A stretch of 64,000 nt of DNA from an uncultured Chitinophagaceae bacterium (GTDB taxonomy: Bacteria > Bacteroidota > Bacteroidia > Chitinophagales > Chitinophagaceae): assembly GCA_936908745.1 (NCBI GenBank), contig CAKZFX010000016.1:62001-126000 (forward strand), in the 5' to 3' direction. The notes under the pieces were generated by a model. That model saw nothing but the letters and a program-made list of their open reading frames with translations, was not told where the DNA came from and ran no database searches. The position numbers and the translations under genes are program-made. Position 1 is the first letter of the stretch; each line of letters opens with the position of its first letter. Positions 56,471-64,000 of this stretch are shown in pieces.

Positions 56471-59242
56471 TTAGAATCCTGATGCCGGTTTGCCGTTTTT
56501 AGAAATATTCCAGGTTACTGTCAGCAGCCAGAATCTTCTCAGCGTATTGAAATAAGTTTCTGTGAAACTATAGCTGTTGAAATTCCTTGAATAACCACGG
56601 TTCTGGTTCAGGATATCATACAGGCCTAACTTCAATTCCAGCTTATTGTCTTTTAACAGGCGTTTGATCACAGATGCATTCCAGGTGGTGAAATTATTAT
56701 TCTGTGTAAAGCGTGGATCTTTCTGCCTGATCTGTGTTTCCGCATCCGTGCTCACTTCAAAACGTTTTGGCAATACGACACGGGCACTGGCCCATCCGCT
56801 TACCTGCCAGTATTTCGCATTGGCATTGCTGTTCAAAGTGGCTTTGGAATTATTGATCGTAAAATTCGGGCTGAAATAGAAATCAAACTTATCCGCTACA
56901 TACTTGCTCAGGCTAAGACGTACACCATAATTACGGGTAGACGTGATATTCTTAACACCGTTTACAAAATCAATATTCCGGTTGAAATTGGCGGTAGGGC
57001 CAAAACCTAAACGCAACTTAGACTTAGTGACTGTAAAACCATAATCACTATACAGGTTGATATTATAAATACCAGATGTATTTATCGTCTGGTAAGTACG
57101 CTTACCCACGCTGTCAATAGAACTGGATTGCACAAATGCATTCTGCGTAAAATTGAAATTCGCACTTGACCAGAAATTCCTTTCTTTTAAAACATTGTAG
57201 GAATTATAACCTGTGTTGAATGAATGACGGAACGACTGCACAAGATCAGGGTTACCGATATAAATATTCAGCGGGTCGGTGTTTACACGGATCGGCTGCA
57301 ACTGTTCCAGTGTAGGAGCGTTAGTCGAACCATTATAGCTGAAACGCAGGTTTTGGCTTGGTTTGAACTTGTAATTAAAATTCGCTCTTGGGAAAAAGTT
57401 GGTGAAATTATAATCCTGCTCCGTTTTCTCCGTCACATTCTTCTGTTCAAAATTGCTGAAGCCTACTGAAGCGCCAAACGAAAAATTATACTTCTTCTTA
57501 TTGACACGGAAATTAGCTCCCGGTGTATGCACCAAACGATTGAACACAAAAGAATTACTTAACGAATCGATGATATCGTTGTACTCACCGCTTCCGTCTT
57601 TGATGCTGGTGATACGTTCGTTGGCGTTGTTATTATAACTTAATGCATAGCTCAGCTCAAGGTACGTGTCTTTCATCAGCGGCTCGGTATAGGCAATACG
57701 GGTGCTGATACTTTTAGTTTCATTATTTCTTTCATTCCGCTGGTCAATGATATCCTGGTCGGCTAAAATACCTTTGTCATAATACTTATTCAGCGAATAT
57801 AACAGGCCATCATTCTCAGAACGGCTCCAGTTCAGATCTGTATTAACGGAAAGCGTACGGGACAACTTTTTAAACTTATGTCTCCATAAAATCGTAGAAG
57901 CTACACTATTGTTGTCACCGTTATTATTACTGTTCCGACTACTGTTATTAATCGAATCGCCTTGCAATGACAAGGTTTCCGTATAATAATTAGTGGTGGT
58001 TTTCTGTTTGCGTGTATTGGCCCTTGTTGTCCACTTGATAGAATTGTTGGAATCAAGGTTCATATCCAGCGTTACGTTCAACGCATGCTTAATCGTTGAA
58101 TTAAAATTATCGTTGCGGCTGTTGGTATTCCAACTGCTGTCAGGCAGGAACGTATTTGAAAATATTCTTGTAACGCCCGGTGCATTTACCTTACTGAACT
58201 TATAACCGGAGTTGAAACTTTGCTTATTGTTTTTGCCAAACTTATCGCTGTAATGCAGACCGCCATTCCAGTTTTGAGGAATACCATTGCGGCCACCCCA
58301 ATAACTATCATCACCGTCGCCGGAATAGCTGATATACATACCACCGTCATCGGAGACACCGCTTTCCATATTGCCGCCGCCGCCATAATTCTGGGCATCT
58401 TCCCAATCAAGATTGGTTTGTCCGGTATTACTCATAATACCATAACCGGCAAGTTTTCTTGAATTCTTAAATGAATTCAGCATCAGGGCATTATTATACT
58501 TGTCTTTGAGACCGCCACCGAGTTCAGCTTTACCAAAATAACCTTCTTTCTTCTTCATCTTCAGGTTGATGGTCTTGTCTTTCACGCCATCGTCTATGCC
58601 GGTAAACTCGGCCTGGTCGCTTTTCTTGTCAAAAACTTCTACTTCTTTTACAGCGTCGGCACGCAGGTTCTTGGTGGCAATACCGGGATCGCTGCCAAAA
58701 AACTCTTCGCCGTCCACTAATACTTTGGTTACCCGTTCGCCCATAGCGGTGATCTTCCCGTCTTTGTCAACGGAAATGCCGGGCAGCCTTCGCAAGAGTT
58801 CTTCAACGTTGGCGCCGGCCCTTACTTTAAAACTATCGGCAGTGTAAACGGTGGTGTCACCTTTAATACGGATCGGCGAACCGCTTTTAATGATCACTTC
58901 GGCGAGCAATTTGCTTTTAGGAGTGATAAATACATTTCCCAGGTCGGTGTCTACGCCTTTCTTTACGTCGATCACATCAAAATAATCACCCATATAAGGA
59001 TGCGTTACCATCAGGATATACTTTCCCTCAGCAGGCTGCGGCATGGAAAATCGTCCGTCTTTGTCGCTGCGGGCAAAATCTACCAGTGTCGAATCCTTTT
59101 GTTTCATCAATGCGATAACAGCATTGGAAGGATTCTTTTTTTCTACTGAATCGGTAACAGTACCTTTAATGAGTGAGGATTGGGAATAGGAGAGTAGTGT
59201 TGCCGTGACAAAGCACAGCAAGAGCACAACCTTTTTTCTCAT
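56471..59242 (-). CDS. TonB-dependent-receptor-like outer-membrane beta-barrel protein
   Basis: The 923-residue protein has a signal peptide (MRKKVVLLLCFVTATLLSYS), a carboxypeptidase-regulatory-like domain (about 22-105), a plug-like part (VEELLRRLPGISVDKDGKI, VLVDGEEFFGSDPGIATKNL) and an OMP_b-brl_3-type barrel with many asparagine- and serine-rich loops. The plug residues and the GLPGLI partner make it a receptor or transporter of an unknown ligand. The start is at the ATG at 59242; an earlier frame start at 59311 lacks a signal peptide. It is divergent from glgB. Confidence 0.92.
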   Translation of the reverse strand: MRKKVVLLLCFVTATLLSYSQSSLIKGTVTDSVEKKNPSNAVIALMKQKDSTLVDFARSDKDGRFSMPQPAEGKYILMVTHPYMGDYFDVIDVKKGVDTDLGNVFITPKSKLLAEVIIKSGSPIRIKGDTTVYTADSFKVRAGANVEELLRRLPGISVDKDGKITAMGERVTKVLVDGEEFFGSDPGIATKNLRADAVKEVEVFDKKSDQAEFTGIDDGVKDKTINLKMKKKEGYFGKAELGGGLKDKYNNALMLNSFKNSRKLAGYGIMSNTGQTNLDWEDAQNYGGGGNMESGVSDDGGMYISYSGDGDDSYWGGRNGIPQNWNGGLHYSDKFGKNNKQSFNSGYKFSKVNAPGVTRIFSNTFLPDSSWNTNSRNDNFNSTIKHALNVTLDMNLDSNNSIKWTTRANTRKQKTTTNYYTETLSLQGDSINNSSRNSNNNGDNNSVASTILWRHKFKKLSRTLSVNTDLNWSRSENDGLLYSLNKYYDKGILADQDIIDQRNERNNETKSISTRIAYTEPLMKDTYLELSYALSYNNNANERITSIKDGSGEYNDIIDSLSNSFVFNRLVHTPGANFRVNKKKYNFSFGASVGFSNFEQKNVTEKTEQDYNFTNFFPRANFNYKFKPSQNLRFSYNGSTNAPTLEQLQPIRVNTDPLNIYIGNPDLVQSFRHSFNTGYNSYNVLKERNFWSSANFNFTQNAFVQSSSIDSVGKRTYQTINTSGIYNINLYSDYGFTVTKSKLRLGFGPTANFNRNIDFVNGVKNITSTRNYGVRLSLSKYVADKFDFYFSPNFTINNSKATLNSNANAKYWQVSGWASARVVLPKRFEVSTDAETQIRQKDPRFTQNNNFTTWNASVIKRLLKDNKLELKLGLYDILNQNRGYSRNFNSYSFTETYFNTLRRFWLLTVTWNISKNGKPASGF

Positions 59243-59367
59243 GGCTAATAAGTGATTGGTTGGTTTAAAATCAGTTGTTTTTCGGCGGCTAAATTCCGGT
59301 AAAAAGAGCATAGTTCACCCACCATTCATGTAATTTTAAGTTAAAGCTCCATCTGAGACAATAAAAT

Positions 59368-61413
59368 ATGAAGTCATTCAACAAAAAAAGGGTAAAGGAT
59401 GGTGCTGAAAATGAAAAAAGCAACGCTGCAAAAACCAGGATAAAACCGTTGCCAATAGAAACGCAGCAACAGCCAAAAAAGTATGAGGAAGAAAACTTTG
59501 TTGATACCAGCCTCCCGGTCTGGAACTACTCACTACTGACAGACGAAGATGTGAGCAACTATCGCCAGGGAACGAACTACCAGTTGTATAAAAAAATGGG
59601 ATCACATGCCGCAAAAGTCAACGATACAAACGGCATGTACTTCTGTGTATGGGCGCCCAATGCAACTTCGGTTTCTGTAATGGGGCAATTCAACAACTGG
59701 AAGGAACATGAATTTGAACTGCATCCCCGTTGGGATAAAAGCGGTATCTGGGAAGGCTTTATTCCCGGCTTTTCATTTGGTGAAACTTACAAGTATCATA
59801 TCGTTGGCTATGCCGGGAGAAAGCTGGACAAAGGCGATCCTTTTGCGAACTATTGGGAAAAACGTCCTGATACAGCCAGCATCACTTGGGATATGAGTTA
59901 TCAATGGAACGATGCGGAATGGATGAAAAAAAGAAAAAAGAACAACTCGCTGGAGGCACCGTGGAGTGTATATGAAGTGCATCTCGGCAGTTGGCAACGA
60001 CCGGATAAAAATGATGAAAACTCTTTCAATACCTATGATCAATTAAAGGAACGCTTGGTCCCTTATGTAAAAGAACTCGGCTTTACGCATGTGGAATTTA
60101 TGCCATTGACAGAATTCCCGTACGACGGAAGCTGGGGTTACCAATGCACCGGTTTCTTTGCCGCCACTTCACGGTTTGGCGATCCGCAGGGATTGATGCG
60201 CTTGATCGATGCTTTTCACCAGGAAGGGATCGGTGTGTTGCTGGATTGGGTGCCTTCACACTTTCCCTATGATGCGCATGGGCTATTTATGTTCGACGGA
60301 ACACATACCTACGAATATGCTGATATGCGCAAAGGCTTTCACCCGGATTGGAACAGTTATATTTTCAACTATAAACGAGGTGAAGTAAAATCATTTTTGA
60401 TCAGCAGTGCAAGATTCTGGTTTGACCTGTTCCATATTGACGGTATTCGTGTGGATGCGGTAAGTTCCATGCTCAAACTGGACTATTCAAGAAAAGAAGG
60501 AGAGTGGGAGCCGAATGAATTTGGCGGCAATGGCAACATCGAAGCCATCGCGTTTATCAAAGACCTGAACGAAACGATTTTCCGTGACTTTCCCGACGTG
60601 CAGACCATTGCTGAAGAAGCAACCGATTGGCCGGGCGTATCAAGACCCACATGGGAGGATGGTCTTGGGTTTGGTATGAAATGGATGATGGGCTGGATGC
60701 ATGATACACTGGACTACTTTAAAACAGATCCGCTGCGGCGTCAGTTTGAACAGGACAAGCTTTCATTTAGTATGATGTACTACTACGATGAAAACTTTAT
60801 GCTGCCTTTCAGCCATGATGAAGTGGTGCATGGCAAAAGCCCGATGCTATACAAAATGCCCGGTGATGAATGGCAGAAACTGGCCAACCTGCGACTGATG
60901 TATGCATATATGTGGACGCATCCCGGTGCCCGTTTATTATTTATGGGCAATGAATTCGGGCAAAGCACTGAGTGGAACTATAAAACAGAACTGGACTGGT
61001 CGTTGTTCGACTTTGATGGGCATCGCTTATTGAAAGACTGTGTAAGGGACCTGAACAAACTGATGCGTAATGAACCGGCGCTGTATCAAAAACAATTTTC
61101 ACCCGGTGGTTTTGAATGGGTGGACTTAGATCACCGGCAGGAATCAATCATCGTTTACAAACGAAAAGGAAAAAAGAAAACAGATGACTTGCTGGTTGTA
61201 CTGAACATGACGCCTGTAATACGCAATGATTGGGAGATATATGTCACTGGTAAAAACTATACAAAAGAACTATTCAACAGCGATCTTAAAGACTATTGGG
61301 GAACAGGAAATGTATTCAACCCTGACATCCGTTGTGAGCTGGTGGACAAGAACGAAAAGAGGTACAAACTGACAGTGAACATTCCGCCGCTGGCCGCCCT
61401 TGTGCTCAAATAG
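59368..61413 (+). CDS. glgB: 1,4-alpha-glucan branching enzyme
   Basis: Makes the alpha-1,6 branches of glycogen. The 681-residue GH13 protein has a lysine-rich N-terminal extension (about residues 1-40), a CBM48 domain (about 65-150, MYFCVWAPNATSVSVMGQFN), then the catalytic barrel with DGIRVDAVSSML (nucleophile Asp), TIAEEATDWPG (acid Glu) and PFSHDEVVHGKSPM (transition-state Asp), and a C-terminal beta domain. It stands apart from glgAC by the OMP/GLPGLI pair, but serves the same pathway. The start is the ATG at 59368. Confidence 0.95.
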   Translation: MKSFNKKRVKDGAENEKSNAAKTRIKPLPIETQQQPKKYEEENFVDTSLPVWNYSLLTDEDVSNYRQGTNYQLYKKMGSHAAKVNDTNGMYFCVWAPNATSVSVMGQFNNWKEHEFELHPRWDKSGIWEGFIPGFSFGETYKYHIVGYAGRKLDKGDPFANYWEKRPDTASITWDMSYQWNDAEWMKKRKKNNSLEAPWSVYEVHLGSWQRPDKNDENSFNTYDQLKERLVPYVKELGFTHVEFMPLTEFPYDGSWGYQCTGFFAATSRFGDPQGLMRLIDAFHQEGIGVLLDWVPSHFPYDAHGLFMFDGTHTYEYADMRKGFHPDWNSYIFNYKRGEVKSFLISSARFWFDLFHIDGIRVDAVSSMLKLDYSRKEGEWEPNEFGGNGNIEAIAFIKDLNETIFRDFPDVQTIAEEATDWPGVSRPTWEDGLGFGMKWMMGWMHDTLDYFKTDPLRRQFEQDKLSFSMMYYYDENFMLPFSHDEVVHGKSPMLYKMPGDEWQKLANLRLMYAYMWTHPGARLLFMGNEFGQSTEWNYKTELDWSLFDFDGHRLLKDCVRDLNKLMRNEPALYQKQFSPGGFEWVDLDHRQESIIVYKRKGKKKTDDLLVVLNMTPVIRNDWEIYVTGKNYTKELFNSDLKDYWGTGNVFNPDIRCELVDKNEKRYKLTVNIPPLAALVLK

Positions 61414-61651
61414 TATAACTCCAAACCCGCTTGTAGCAATACTTCTACAAAAAAGCCCGGCAACTTGATGAGGCTCAACAACTCAAAAAACTAAGAGTAT
61501 TTTTACGATCGCGTTCTGAAAAAATCCTGAAAGAACTACTAAATTGGAATGGTATTCGCTAAGAATTCGCAAGCCAAAGTTCTGATTAGTTACCATAAAG
61601 CCTAATTTTAGTATGCAAAATCCAAGAAGTATCCAATTAAATGAGAACCCT

Positions 61652-62704
61652 ATGATCCGAAAAATCCTATCTGTGTGTATGTTGCTGACGACTACGTTGG
61701 CCTACGCACAAACATCTGCCAACCAGGTGACCATTCCTACAGACAGCGCCACGTACTTTCTTCAGAAAGGACTGGAAGAAAAACAAAAAGGCCGCCGTCT
61801 GGAATCCCTAAAAAACTTTGAAAAAGCAAGTAAATATGATCCCAACAGCAAGGAGATCGTAAGCGAAATTGCATCGGCCTATATGGACCTGCGCCGCTAT
61901 ACGTTTGCAAGGGATGCTTATAAAAAGCTGGAAGAGCTGGGCGATGAATCCACTGCGACCACAAAACAATTGATGGACCTTTCTTACCAGCTGAAACAAC
62001 ATGATGATGTATTGGCCTACGCTGCCAAGCTGAAAAAGAAAGACCCTTCTCAAAAAATCAGCTTCTATGTAGGTCGTGTGCAATATGACCAGGACAACTA
62101 TGGCGAAGCCATTAAATACCTGACAGAAGCAGGAAAGGAAGATCCTGCAAACGCAGAAATCCCTTACCTGATCGGTCATAGCTATGCAGACATGATGAAC
62201 TACAAACAGGCGATTCCTTTCTTCCAGAAAGCAATTGAACTGGACCCTGCAAAAAACTACTGGATCTATGAACTGGGCCTGATCTGCTACGCAATGCACG
62301 ATGATAAAAATGCCCTGAAATACATTTTGCTGGCCGCTGAAAAAGGCTACAAAAGAGATAACGACTATCTTGAAAACCTTGGTATCGCTTACCTCAACGT
62401 AGGTGATCTTGACCAGGGCGCAGCTATCATGGGCGAGATACTGAAAAGAAAACCAAGCGATCTGAACGTACTCAATATGCTGGCTGAGGCCTTCTACTAC
62501 AAAGGAAAATACCAGCAGGCCATCGACTATTGGGACCAGGTGCTGTTTTATGATAAAGGCAATGCTTCTGCGCTGTATATGATTGGTATGAGCTACCAGA
62601 AAAAAGGGGAGAAAGACAAAGGCATGGCGCTGTGTGATAAAGCAATCGAACTTGATCCTTCACTGGCCTCTTTAAAACAGAAGAAACAAATGATGGGTCT
62701 TTAA
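61652..62704 (+). CDS. Secreted TPR-repeat protein
   Basis: The 350-residue protein has a signal peptide (MIRKILSVCMLLTTTLAYAQ) and seven or eight tetratricopeptide repeats (for example AFYYKGKYQQAIDYWDQVLF and SYADMMNYKQAIPFFQKAIE). TPR proteins in the periplasm serve as scaffolds for complexes such as envelope assembly or gliding motility. No partner is adjacent. The start is the ATG at 61652; the upstream frame from 61613 lacks a signal peptide. It is ended by the hairpin at 62732-62759. Confidence 0.88.
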   Translation: MIRKILSVCMLLTTTLAYAQTSANQVTIPTDSATYFLQKGLEEKQKGRRLESLKNFEKASKYDPNSKEIVSEIASAYMDLRRYTFARDAYKKLEELGDESTATTKQLMDLSYQLKQHDDVLAYAAKLKKKDPSQKISFYVGRVQYDQDNYGEAIKYLTEAGKEDPANAEIPYLIGHSYADMMNYKQAIPFFQKAIELDPAKNYWIYELGLICYAMHDDKNALKYILLAAEKGYKRDNDYLENLGIAYLNVGDLDQGAAIMGEILKRKPSDLNVLNMLAEAFYYKGKYQQAIDYWDQVLFYDKGNASALYMIGMSYQKKGEKDKGMALCDKAIELDPSLASLKQKKQMMGL

Positions 62705-62731
62705 ATAACTCTTAGGTTGAATTTTTGAAAG

Positions 62732-62759
62732 GCATCTCTTCGGAGGTGCTTTTTCTTTT
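62732..62759 (+). terminator. Intrinsic terminator with UUCG loop after the TPR gene
   Basis: GCATCTC (62732-62738) and GAGGTGC (62743-62749) pair with one wobble around a TTCG tetraloop, followed by a long T-rich run. Confidence 0.82.
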
Positions 62760-62787
62760 ATGGAAGACTTTGTAGGATTGAAAAATA

Positions 62788-62829
62788 AACAATGAACAAT
62801 ATGCAATGCGCAATGTTCAATATTCAATG
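62788..62829. repeat. Heptanucleotide array NNCAATR x6 (family 2)
   Basis: AACAATG, AACAATA, TGCAATG, CGCAATG, TTCAATA and TTCAATG in strict 7-base register. This is the second family, also seen after the ferredoxin gene at 39268-39295. Confidence 0.82.
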
Positions 62830-62874
62830 AAGAGCAATAGCCAGGCGAAGGAGACTTTCTAACTAAGAATGCTG

Positions 62875-62902
62875 GACTAAAGACTATTGACTCCCGACTA
62901 TC
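62875..62902. repeat. Heptanucleotide array GACTNNN x4 (site E)
   Basis: GACTAAA, GACTATT, GACTCCC and GACTATC in 7-base register, ending exactly at the argS stop codon (CTA at 62903-62905). In the sense of argS they are AGTCNNN units placed directly after the stop. Confidence 0.85.
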
Positions 62903-64000
62903 CTACATCCTGTCCGGCACCCGAATTCCCAGCAAACTCATCGACGAAGCAATCACATTGCCCGTCATCGCTGCCAGTTTCAAACGCAACTGTTTCTTCT
63001 CTTCTGACTCCGCATTCAATACTGAACACTCGGTATAAAATGAACTGAATGTTTTGGCTACGGTATAACCATAAATAGCCAGTGCGGAAGGATTATGCTC
63101 CACGCAAGCCTGTGCGATAATGGAAGGATACTGTTCCAGTAAAATAATCAACTCTTTCTCCAGCTTATGCAAAGCCGTAGGGAAACTATTGAAACTACTG
63201 TCGGGCATTTCTTTGCGCAGGATAGATTGGATCCTTGCATGGATAAACTGTATAAATGGCCCGGTAAAACCGTGGAAATCGATACTCTCTTCCGGGTTAA
63301 ACACCATTCTCTTCTTTGGATCAACACGCAGCAGGAAAAACTTCAACGCTCCCAAAGCAATCGTGTCATATAGTTCATTCAACTCGCCAGGATTGAAATC
63401 TTTTACCTTGCCGAGTTCTTCCGTTTTCTCCCTTGCCACTTTTTTCAACTCTTCAATAATATCATCGGCATCCACCACGGTACCTTCCCTTGTTTTCATC
63501 CGGCCGGTGGGCAACTCCACCATGCCATAACTCAGGTGATAAATGCCATCTGCATAAGGCTTGCCGAGCTTCTGCAAGATCAGTTTCAGCACTTTCATGT
63601 GATAATTCTGTTCATCCGCTATCACATAAATGCTCTGGTCATACTTATACTCGTTATACTTCTCTTCGGCCAGCCCGATATCCTGCGTGATATAAACCGA
63701 TGTGCCGTCTTTGCGCAACACCAGTTTTTCATCCAGCCCGTCAGCTGTCAGGTCAATCCACACGCTGCCATCTTCTTTCTTATAAAACACACCTTTTTGC
63801 AATCCATCTTCCACAAACTCTTTTCCTAATAAATAGGTATTGCTCTCAAAATAATTCTTGTCAAAATCACTTCCGATCTTCTTATAGGTTTCATTAAAAC
63901 CTTCATACACCCAGCCATTCATCTTTTCCCACAAAGCCCTTACTTGCGGGTTGCCATTTTCCCAATCCTGCAACATCTTGATAGTTTCCTGCATGATGGG
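62903..64000 (-). CDS. argS: Arginyl-tRNA synthetase, C-terminal part (cut by the window edge)
   Basis: Attaches arginine to its tRNA. The frame is open to base 64000 (the codons before MQETIK read P-I), so the N-terminal part with the HIGH motif lies outside. The visible 365 residues include the end of the catalytic domain with DIGLAEEKYNEYKYD, HMKVLKLILQKLG, and the second signature RMKTREGTVVDADD in place of KMSKS (usual for this branch), followed by the DALR anticodon-binding helical domain and the terminal LGIRVPDRM. Site E heptads follow its stop. Confidence 0.95.
   Translation of the reverse strand, partial: PIMQETIKMLQDWENGNPQVRALWEKMNGWVYEGFNETYKKIGSDFDKNYFESNTYLLGKEFVEDGLQKGVFYKKEDGSVWIDLTADGLDEKLVLRKDGTSVYITQDIGLAEEKYNEYKYDQSIYVIADEQNYHMKVLKLILQKLGKPYADGIYHLSYGMVELPTGRMKTREGTVVDADDIIEELKKVAREKTEELGKVKDFNPGELNELYDTIALGALKFFLLRVDPKKRMVFNPEESIDFHGFTGPFIQFIHARIQSILRKEMPDSSFNSFPTALHKLEKELIILLEQYPSIIAQACVEHNPSALAIYGYTVAKTFSSFYTECSVLNAESEEKKQLRLKLAAMTGNVIASSMSLLGIRVPDRM

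Overview
The window is a chromosomal stretch of a Bacteroidota bacterium, most likely a member of the Chitinophagaceae. The evidence is a type IX secretion C-terminal domain on a lectin/PKD protein, a GLPGLI-family protein next to a large outer-membrane beta-barrel receptor, a DUF2851 protein, TonB-dependent receptors with carboxypeptidase-like N-terminal domains, few recognisable Shine-Dalgarno sites, and several Bacteroidota-type promoters (TAnnTTTG -7 boxes). Most of the window is ordinary housekeeping DNA. I see no tRNA, rRNA, CRISPR array or intact insertion sequence.

Layout. 1-0.44 kb: the 3' end of a nuclease-toxin-like gene (PBECR type) broken by a one-base frameshift. 0.6-3.2 kb: pfkA-pyk glycolytic pair. 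3.4-8.9 kb: secreted hypothetical protein, prolyl oligopeptidase, two tandem paralogous secreted proteins of unknown function, and an RmlD-like reductase. 8.9-16 kb, mostly minus strand: TonB receptor, DUF1684 protein, arginase, two universal stress proteins, an acetyltransferase and an LEA14-like lipoprotein. 16.2-23 kb: thiolase, GNAT, a membrane-anchored protein, trpF-like, pdhB, and an NtrC-like regulator without a DNA-binding domain. 23-32.5 kb: CarH/LitR-like MerR regulator, signal peptidase I, cytidine deaminase, a coupled abiJ-like/csaA/ogt operon, a Tat-exported oxidoreductase, a SirB1-like protein, a methyltransferase and a DUF6263-type lipoprotein. 32.5-48.8 kb: topA, hydrolases, the ORF6N repeat locus, ferredoxin-iscX, kdsC, ubiA-maf, DUF2851, osmC, lipA, a T9SS lectin and a phosphodiester glycosidase. 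48.8-61.4 kb: a sugar storage block with an MFS sugar importer, ROK kinase, glgA-glgC and glgB, interrupted by outer-membrane proteins. The window ends in a TPR protein and the C-terminal part of argS.

Two things stand out. First, an ORF6N-domain gene (38190-38729) is surrounded by copies of a 27-bp near-perfect palindrome: three in tandem about 163-bp units upstream, one variant just before the gene with a compensatory base-pair change, and one after the gene. A matching palindrome lies inside the gene itself, where it encodes the residues LKSQFATS. Second, there are two families of short heptanucleotide arrays (AGTCNNN/GACTNNN and NNCAATN). Most of them begin at or beside the stop codon of a gene (methyltransferase, osmC, glgC, argS, ferredoxin), and one lies in the promoter of trpF. 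Both are unexplained by ordinary gene features.

How the genes work together: glucose imported by the MFS carrier would be phosphorylated by the ROK kinase and either stored through GlgC, GlgA and GlgB or sent through PfkA and Pyk. PdhB and LipA (lipoate) belong to the following pyruvate dehydrogenase step. The rest are independent housekeeping, envelope and defence functions.
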